Positions 44,445 through 51,528 of a stretch of DNA of 51,528 nucleotides are shown here, in pieces. The notes beneath the pieces are model-generated. The model did no database searches and was not told the origin of the DNA. It saw only the letters and a program-made list of their open reading frames with translations. This DNA is from Apophysomyces variabilis (lineage: Eukaryota; Mucoromycota; Mucoromycetes; Mucorales; Mucoraceae): the NCBI GenBank assembly GCA_002749535.1, contig MZZL01000126.1, forward strand, positions 1,269 through 52,796. Direction: 5' to 3'. Position 1 is the first letter of the stretch, and each line of letters begins with the position of its first letter. A program made the translations under genes and the position numbers.

Positions 44445-46712
44445 TTAATGATGGAAAAGTCTCAGGTTTGTATGGACCAAGACCATGTTGTTGGCATCTG
44501 CAGCAGCAATGACAGCGTCATCCTGAACAGATCCAGAAGGAGCGGCGATGTACTTGACACCGGATCGGTGGGCGCGGAAGACATTGTCGGAGAAGGGGAA
44601 GAAGGCATCGGAAGACACAACGGTGTCCTTCAACTGAGCCATCCATTCCTTTCGTTCGGCAGCTGTGAGTGGCTCAGGGATAGTGTTGAAATTTGCTTCC
44701 CAAGCCTCACGTTCGACACCCTGATTGTTAAGAAAATGAATCGATTAATCAGCACTTATGGTACCCTGTGTCATTGCTTACCTCGCCAATCTGCTCGGTC
44801 ACATATAAATCAATGGCATTGGATTTGTCGGCGCGCTTGGCTTCCTTCTTGAAATCGAAAGCAAGAACCTTGGGGTGATGGCGCAACCACCAGTTGTCTG
44901 CCTTGTCACCAGCAAGACGAGTGCAGTGAATGCGGGATTGCTGACCGGCTCCAAGACCAATCACCATACCGTCCTTAGCATAGCAAACAGAGTTGGACTG
45001 GGTGTACTTGAGGGCAATGGTGGCGACAATAAGGTCACGGAGAGCGTCCTTGGGCAACTGTATGAAAAACTGTGTCAGCAATTTTTCCCTTTCCTATAAC
45101 TGTCATTGATCTAGTCGACTCACGTTCTTATCCTTGGTCACAATGTTATTGAACATAGAAGCCTCGATCTTGTAGTTGTTGCGTTTTTGTTCCAAGAACA
45201 AACCATAGACCTGTCGGACCTCCTGCTCTGGGGGTTCGTAGCTGGCATCAATTTGAAGAACGCAGTACTTGCCTCCCTTCTTCTTCTTCAAGATATCAAG
45301 GGCAGCGTCCTCAAAGTCTGGGGCAATAACACCATCGGACACCTAATGGCATACCGTCAATCTCGGCGCATACGAAGTAAATATAAGCAGTACTTACCTC
45401 GCGGGAGATGATTCTAGCGGTAGCAACATCCACCTTGTCTGACAAGGCAATGAAGTCACCAAAGGAAGACATACGGTCGGCACCACGGGCACGAGCATAG
45501 GCACTTGCAAGGGGAGTCAAGGGCTCTTTCAAATCATCCACTTGGTAGACTTTCTTGTCCACCTCATTCAAAGGCACACCGATGGCGGCACCGGCGGGCG
45601 AGACGTGCTTAAAGGATGCAGCAGCAGGAAGACCAGATGCTTCCTTCAATTCCTTGACAAGAGCCCACGAGTTCAAGGCGTCCAAGAAGTTGATGTAGCC
45701 AGGCGATCCAGATCGGACGGTGACAGGCAACTTGCCTTCCTTGACATAGATCTGTGCGGGTTTTTGGTGAGGGTTAGCACCGTAGCGAAGGCTCATCATG
45801 GATTCATCCTTGGAGTACTGCTGACGGAAATAGTTGGAGATGGCGTCATCGTAATCGGCGGTATGATGGAAAGCCTAGAAGCGAGATACAAGAATGAATA
45901 TGCGACTCTTACCTCCTTACATCACAGTCATTGACTTGATACCTACCTTGAGCGCAAGGGTGTTGCGAGTCTCCTGTGTAATCTGACCGGCCTTGAGCTC
46001 AGCAATAATCTTTGCATAATCCTTAGGATCAGACACGATCGAAACGCGAGCATGGTTCTTGGCTGCTGCACGCAACAAAGTCACACCACCTACAGCAAAT
46101 AGATACTCGTTAGATGGCGTTTCAAAGAAAGCTACAGCATGCGTGGACTAACGTACCGATATCGATCTCCTCGACAGCCTGGGCAATGGTCACATCAGGC
46201 TTGGCCACGGTTTCCTTGAAAGGATACAAGTTGCAGACCACAATATCGATCTTTTCGATGTGCTGCTCGGCCAAATCCTTCTCATCACTTGGAATATCAC
46301 GAGCCAAAATTCCTAGAAATTTCGGTGTGAACTTCACTCTTTGTCCTCTTGGTGTCTCTTTCTTTTCACTTACCACCATGGACAGCAGGGTGCAGTGTCT
46401 TGACGCGACCACCAAGCATTTCAGGAGCCTTGGTGATCTCAGACACATCCCTATAACAGCGTTAATAACCAAGACGTCAAGTGTATATTGCCAACATTTA
46501 CCCAATGGGGATACCAGCATTGCGGACCAACTTCGCGGTTCCTCCGGAACCCAGCAAGCGAACGTTCAAAGCGTGAAGCTCCTTAGCGAAGTCGACAAGA
46601 CCAGTCTTGTCATAGACCGAGAGGATAGCTATAAATAATATACGTGGTTTAACCTTTCTTGTCTGGTAAACCTCATAGGTCCTATATGACACCCACCGAT
46701 TTTTTGTGCCAT
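44445..46712 (-). CDS. ADE17: Bifunctional AICAR transformylase / IMP cyclohydrolase
   Basis: Catalyses the last two steps of de novo purine synthesis: formylation of AICAR with 10-formyl-THF, then ring closure to IMP. Cytosolic dimer. Exon 1 encodes only MAQKI (start 46712), then an intron of about 65 nt. The N-terminal cyclohydrolase (MGS-like) domain shows [50 protein letters not shown] across an intron and [10 protein letters not shown]. The C-terminal transformylase part has [29 protein letters not shown] with the catalytic Lys-His pair, [32 protein letters not shown] and the final [16 protein letters not shown]...LRLFHH. About nine introns. About 590 residues, normal size. The symbol is taken from the yeast paralogue pair ADE16/ADE17, which cannot be told apart here. 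Confidence 0.93.
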
Positions 46713-47609
46713 GGGTAAAGTGTGAGAAGTGTGGAAGCGGTGATTTCGGCAAGAACCGTGTCATAAAACTCCATTGATGTGACAGTTGCAGTGACTTACA
46801 TCTGTTATGACTGATCCGTGATCTTTTCGGCCAATCATGTTAAAGTTGGTTGTTTGCATGAATATTAGGGCTTAGGGCATTTGACATAATCGAAGAAGCA
46901 AGCTTCGTTGGTTTATTTAAGTCATTCTAAAACTAAAGAATTAAGTCAATATCACAGGCCATTACTTTGCCAAAGAATTTGAAGCTGTTGATAGTTAAGT
47001 TAGCGAGACAAGTTTTAATTAAACTATGAAAAATGAAGCTTTTCGCCATTTCGTATCGATTACAGTTCCTTAACCCAAACGAGATGGTGACCTTTAGGCT
47101 ACTGTGGTAACGTAAATAGCCACGCGCCGGATTTGCAACAAAGGATTTTTGCATGAATCAAACCTTATCCTAGTTTGGTTATACTGTAAGAGTATTGTAC
47201 GTTGATTCAAACTTGTGTGCCTTAAGAGTTTGCTGTATAAGAAATCAAGGGACAAATGCTTTTACTTGAATGTGAGCATCACAGTCATGGCTCTGTGTGT
47301 TAGATGTATCACATTCAAATCTGCTGCTGCTGCAGACATGCGTGCGTACCTTGTGTCATCTGCGGCGACAGTCCTAATAGCTTTCAACTAAAGATAGGAA
47401 CTTCCACAATCCGACTCAGGAAGAAAGAAGTCATGGCGATGGTTTGACTCAGACATCTCGGATTAAACTTGTATTTAGATGAAATAAAGTGATATACATG
47501 TTTCGAATTGAAAGAAAGCCTTCTATAAAATGTGAATTACATGGGTACGTGTCTAAAGTGACGGGCGAAGGGGTAATTGATTTCTAGTTTTGAGTTCGTC
47601 ATCTTGCGA
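46713..47609. other. Intergenic: purine-enzyme promoter
   Basis: About 900 bp, AT-rich, no gene supported. It holds the promoter of the AICAR transformylase gene and the 3' flank of the thioesterase, both on the minus strand. Confidence 0.45.
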
Positions 47610-48375
47610 CTAAAAGTCTGTTTTTGGGCCCTGAGCACGGGGACTGATATACAGTGCCTTTGCTTCTGTCAATCGGACGCCTTGATCATCGTCGATCCAT
47701 GCCTCAGCCCAGGCCTTTCGTCCGTCGACTTTAATTAGCTTTCCTCGTACGGTGACCCACTGGTTAGAGGTAACAGGTCGACGATAATCAACATTCAGAT
47801 TCGCAGTGAAGCCAGTGAAATTAGGCAAGTGAGGCAACGTCTTAAAAAGCAAAAAGACGTTAAATAACGCATGAATTGGATTGTTTCTTTGCTTTATCCT
47901 TACCACATAAGCCAAATGTTCGTCCAATAAAGTAGCAAGCAGACCTCCATGAATAATGCCATCATGACCACATCTAAAATTGAAAAAGAGGGTATTTGGT
48001 TAAGTATTTACCGATCGAATTTCTTCTTGACTTAATGGATACTTACAGATTTTTCCCGAGATGACAAATCAATATGCATTCGGTCTTATCAGCATTGAAG
48101 AACTTCAGTGGCCGACGAGCAATCATTCCCTCTCCTCGAAGGGTTGTGGCTGTCAAGGAATGAGCCCGAGCAGAATCAGACAAATGTTTGTAGGCTTCTA
48201 CTTCATGCCACTGTGCTGATTCCCTGAGTTCCCGTACTATCGGCAACGATCTTTCTTCCTCATGCAACTGATCGCTTCCCGAGGTATCCGGTTGCACTTC
48301 AGTTACGTAACCATTAGGAGGTGTGACAGGTTCACACACCTGGTTGTCCTGGATCACTGAGTCGACAATGGTCAT
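47610..48375 (-). CDS. Hotdog-fold acyl-CoA thioesterase (THEM4-like)
   Basis: Predicted to hydrolyse acyl-CoA thioesters. Three exons: 48375 to about 48047, about 47973 to 47903 and about 47839 to 47610. The hotdog hallmark CGHDGIIHGGLLATLLDEHLA (HGG and the active-site-like Asp/Glu on the central helix) is in exon 2; exon 3 has TANLNVDYRRPVTSNQWV, a typical PaaI/4HBT beta-strand pair. The N-terminal 60 residues are Glu-rich and not recognised; no clear mitochondrial targeting sequence is evident. An alternative ATG at 48438 adds 21 residues. About 210 residues, usual for the family. Substrate length preference is unknown. Confidence 0.8.
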
Positions 48376-48893
48376 GATGAGGTCCGATCCAAAAAAGAAA
48401 AGATGTTGGTAATCTTTTTTCTCAGTGAAGCTCCCCAATTATATATCAAGCAGTGAAGTCCGAAATAAGACCTCGACCTCTTTCAGTAACTGCGCCCAAC
48501 ATGCGGAGATTGGGGTCGTTTTCTTTTTCTCTCCTCCTGTCGCCCGCCTTCGACTTAGCTTGTACAACATAAACGATCCAAACGTAGGATTTCTTTCCAT
48601 GTTATTTCAAGCTACATGACGAATGCATCTTCTCACTTAATGACTGTCTCAAAAATTTCCCACGATTCAAGACAGATTCAGCATTCAAATGATAATATAC
48701 GAGTCGTTTAACCCCTCTTTTTTCTCTTTTTGTGGGTTCTTTATTATTGTTACAAACTTGAGCCAAGATAAGTTCTGGTTTAGTTTCATTGAGGAAATGT
48801 TGGCAAATAGGAAGAAAATTGTTAGAGTTAAATGGGAAAGAAAAGCTTAGCGATGTACAGAATTCAAAAAATAGAACGCGGGAAGAACGATAT
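48376..48893. other. Intergenic between PGK and thioesterase genes
   Basis: 518 bp, no gene seen. It is the 3' flank of PGK and the promoter of the thioesterase (both minus strand). A CT-rich patch lies near 48520-48545. Confidence 0.45.
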
Positions 48894-50491
48894 TTACTTG
48901 GTCGACAAAGCGTCCACACCAGGAAGAACCTTGCCTTCGAGCAATTCAAGGGAAGCACCTGCAAAAAAGAAAAATTTTCTATCGGTAAGCATTCACAATG
49001 ATCTCTCCCGCCTCTTTTCGTATATGCAGTTGCCTTACCTCCACCGGTGGAAATATGGTTGATCTTGCCCTCAGCACCCCATTGCAAAGCAGCAGTAGCG
49101 GTATCACCACCGCCAATGATGGAAGTGGCACCGTTCTCGGTAGCAGCAATGACAGCAGACAAAGCATTCTTGGTACCGTTGGCAAACTTTTCAAATTCGA
49201 ATACACCAGTGGGTCCATTCCACAAGATGGTCTTAGCCTTCAAGATCTCTTCACGGAAGATCTTGGAAGATTCTTCGCCACAGTCCAAACCCATCCAGTT
49301 GTCGGGAATGCCTTCAGCATCCGTGGCAGTGCCGGTTTGGGCATTAGCGTCGAACTTATCGGCGGTCACATAGTCGACAGGGAAGATCAACTTAACGTTT
49401 TTGGCCTTAGCCTTTTCAACAAGACCAGGAACCAATTCAGCACCAGGTTGGTCGAACAAGGAAGTACCGATCTAAGGAAAAAGACAGGAACAAAAATATG
49501 CGCGATTGGTTTCTGGCAATACTCTTTACGCTTGCTATTCCACATCCTCCTTCCATTTTCCCCTTACCTTAACGTTTTCCAAAGTCTTCTTAAATGTGAA
49601 GGACATACCACCGCAGATAATCAAAGCGTTAACCTTGTCCAACATGTTTTCAATCAATTGGATTTTGTCAGACACCTTGGCACTAGAAAGACAAATCGAC
49701 ACGCGTTTTGTTTAGCTTACACCATCCTAGTGGACAAAACACACGATAACAACGGAAAACATTAAGAGAAAAGGCCTTACCCTCCCAAGATAGCCAAGAA
49801 AGGGCGTTCAGGATGTTCCAACACTTTGGCAAAGTATTCAAGCTCCTTTTGCATCAAGAAACCAGCGGCACGCTGAGGAAGCTCAACACCGACCATGGAA
49901 GAATGGGCACGGTGAGCAGTACCGAAAGCATCGTTGACGTAGACATCAGCAAGCGAGGTCAAACTGGCGCGGAATTTGCGAACAGCCTCGGGATCAGCCT
50001 TGGTCTTCTTACCCTCGGCATCCTTGGCGGAACCTTCTTCTTCGATGTGGAAGCGCAAGTTTTCCAGCAGGATAACCTGACCATCCTTGGCCTCCTGACA
50101 AGCCTTCTCAACTTCAGGACCAACGCAATCATTCAAGAAAGTGACAGGCTTGTTCAACAGATTTTCGACCTCTTTGGCCACAGGAGCCAAAGAAGATTTA
50201 GCCTGAACCTGGCCATTGGGACGACCAAGGTGGGACATCAAAATGACAGCCTTGGCACCTTGTTCCAAAGCATAACGCACAGTAGGAAGAGCCTGGACGA
50301 TACGGTTGTTGTTGGTGATCTTGCCTTCTTTCAAAGGCACGTTAAAATCGACTCTGAAAGACGGGAAAGCGAAGTATAAGCATTGCATCGCAGAAGAAGT
50401 CGAAGTCTTGTATCTCGCTTCTTTACCTGATGAGGACACGCTTATCCTTAAGATCAAGATCACGGATGGAGAGCTTATTAGACAAAGACAT
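48894..50491 (-). CDS. PGK1: Phosphoglycerate kinase
   Basis: Glycolytic enzyme that transfers phosphate from 1,3-bisphosphoglycerate to ADP; cytosolic. Four introns (near 50353-50426, 49681-49777, 49476-49567, 48964-49038). Exon 1 is [22 protein letters not shown], followed by VDFNVPL and KITNNNRI, the substrate-binding [41 protein letters not shown], the hinge [39 protein letters not shown], and [13 protein letters not shown] with [14 protein letters not shown] at the C-terminal nucleotide site. It ends VDALSTK, TAA at 48894-48896. About 415 residues, full length, all key residues present. The start at 50491 gives the family's usual N-terminus. Confidence 0.96.
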
Positions 50492-51528
50492 GGCTGGGAA
50501 ATAAGGTGAGAAAAAGAGACGAGAGAAAGGAAAAGAAAAGAAATAATACCCAGCACGCGGGTATTTTGCTTTAAATACAGCCAAAAATCGTATGGGTTTG
50601 AAATGAACGCGTACTATGGTAATCATTTGCTGATCTCAATATAAGGACTTTTATCCAGATCTGACACTGATATGCCTTCGCTATCACACGATATATTTGT
50701 CTAATCTTTGATATCTGTTTACCCTTCTTTCTGTCTTCCCTACTTCCCTCTCTTTCTTCTTTGGTTTCCTCTTACGTTCTTTTACTCGAACGGGTATCGG
50801 ACGGGCCCCCGTTTCATTCCGCGTCATGTGCTTTCAACAGAGAACCTTAGCCCTCCGACCAGACCCCTACTACCTCCCAAGAGTCAGAATTATCACTACA
50901 TGGAAATATGTTTTGTATTTTGCACTTTCCCTGTTATGCGTCCTAGACGTCATTATTAATGTGCATAGTAGCGGGGACAGGCGTGATTGAAGAACTTTTG
51001 TCCAACCTAATTGGATAACCCCAACAAATTTGCATCTTGGGTTTCTGAGATTCAATGATTGGGCCCGATTCTTGTGATGAGTCCTCTTATGAATCAATTC
51101 CCGGTCACAGATTAAGCCGGGCACGCCGGTCCGAAACAATCAGGTCGATTAAAATACAGATACGTTAGCCTTGCGCTAAAATACTAGGCGCTGTTTCTGG
51201 AAATGTAAAGTGCCACCTGGTGCAAAATTTCAACGTGGCGAGTTCTATATCCTTGATGAGGAGTACTATGGCCCTGATATGTTGAGTTCCTATACAGGGC
51301 TTATCTAGCCTCCTAGAAAAGGATAACGACAAGACAGAAGACAACGTAAGGGATAACAGTGACGTTTCTGTAAAGCGTCGGTCAAACATAAATTACATGC
51401 TACGTATTTAAGTGACGTGGAACATATGAGAACAAAGGGATAGTAACAGGAGATTGTAACAGTTTCCTGTTGGTTGTCAATACATGAAATGAACCAAATA
51501 TCTGCAGTGTATGGCTAATACGTTGTTT
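50492..51528. other. PGK upstream region to the window edge
   Basis: About 1 kb with no supported gene. A TATA-like TATTTAAA (minus strand, about 50567-50575) lies about 80 bp before the PGK start. The plus strand is pyrimidine-rich around 50715-50780. Short open frames near 50870-51390 have no recognisable product. Confidence 0.45.

Noticed and set aside
51070..51125. Possible C/D-box snoRNA (GTGATGA near 51073-51079)
   Set aside because: No properly spaced D box (CTGA) downstream and no terminal stem.

Overview
The window looks like nuclear DNA of a filamentous fungus, most likely an early-diverging (Mucoromycota/Mucorales-type) species. It has AT-rich intergenic DNA, many genes with short GT-AG introns (about 40-70 nt, often with a CTAAC/CTAAA branch site), and eukaryotic housekeeping genes (importin alpha, PGK, Pumilio, heat shock factor, Sac1). 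The taxon is an inference from gene style only. Coordinates of spliced genes span first to last codon, introns included.

Layout. 1-5560: importin alpha (-) and a long gene-poor stretch. 5561-8956: a siderophore-iron MFS transporter (+), then a small secreted eight-cysteine CFEM-like protein (+). 9071-10466: a ureohydrolase (agmatinase family) with a signal peptide (-). Its first exon and promoter are duplicated across a single N, almost certainly a contig-join artefact. 11431-15892: a TA-flanked element with 48-bp terminal inverted repeats that holds a broken Fanzor (eukaryotic TnpB-like RNA-guided nuclease family) gene with N-terminal CCHC zinc knuckles. 16109-26139, all minus strand: an EGLN-like prolyl hydroxylase, a heat shock factor, a protein that joins seven GATA-like zinc fingers to an Rrn5-like SANT region, and a USP36-like deubiquitinase lacking its catalytic Cys and His. 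26927-32122, plus strand: Sac1 phosphoinositide phosphatase and a WOPR (Gti1/Pac2/Wor1) regulator. 32641-37577, minus strand: GH36 alpha-galactosidase (a 371-N gap lies inside an intron) and a second siderophore transporter with a perfect ATCWGATAA iron-regulatory GATA site just upstream. 39627-43203: an eight-repeat Pumilio protein (+). 44445-50491, minus strand: ADE16/17-type purine enzyme, a hotdog thioesterase and phosphoglycerate kinase.

Themes. Iron uptake recurs: two paralogous siderophore transporters, a CFEM-like protein beside one of them, and GATA-type sites near the second transporter and (one mismatch) the CFEM gene. The most unusual items are the Fanzor-carrying transposon remnant, the pseudo-deubiquitinase and the zinc-finger/Rrn5 fusion. 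No CRISPR array, rRNA or convincing tRNA was seen.
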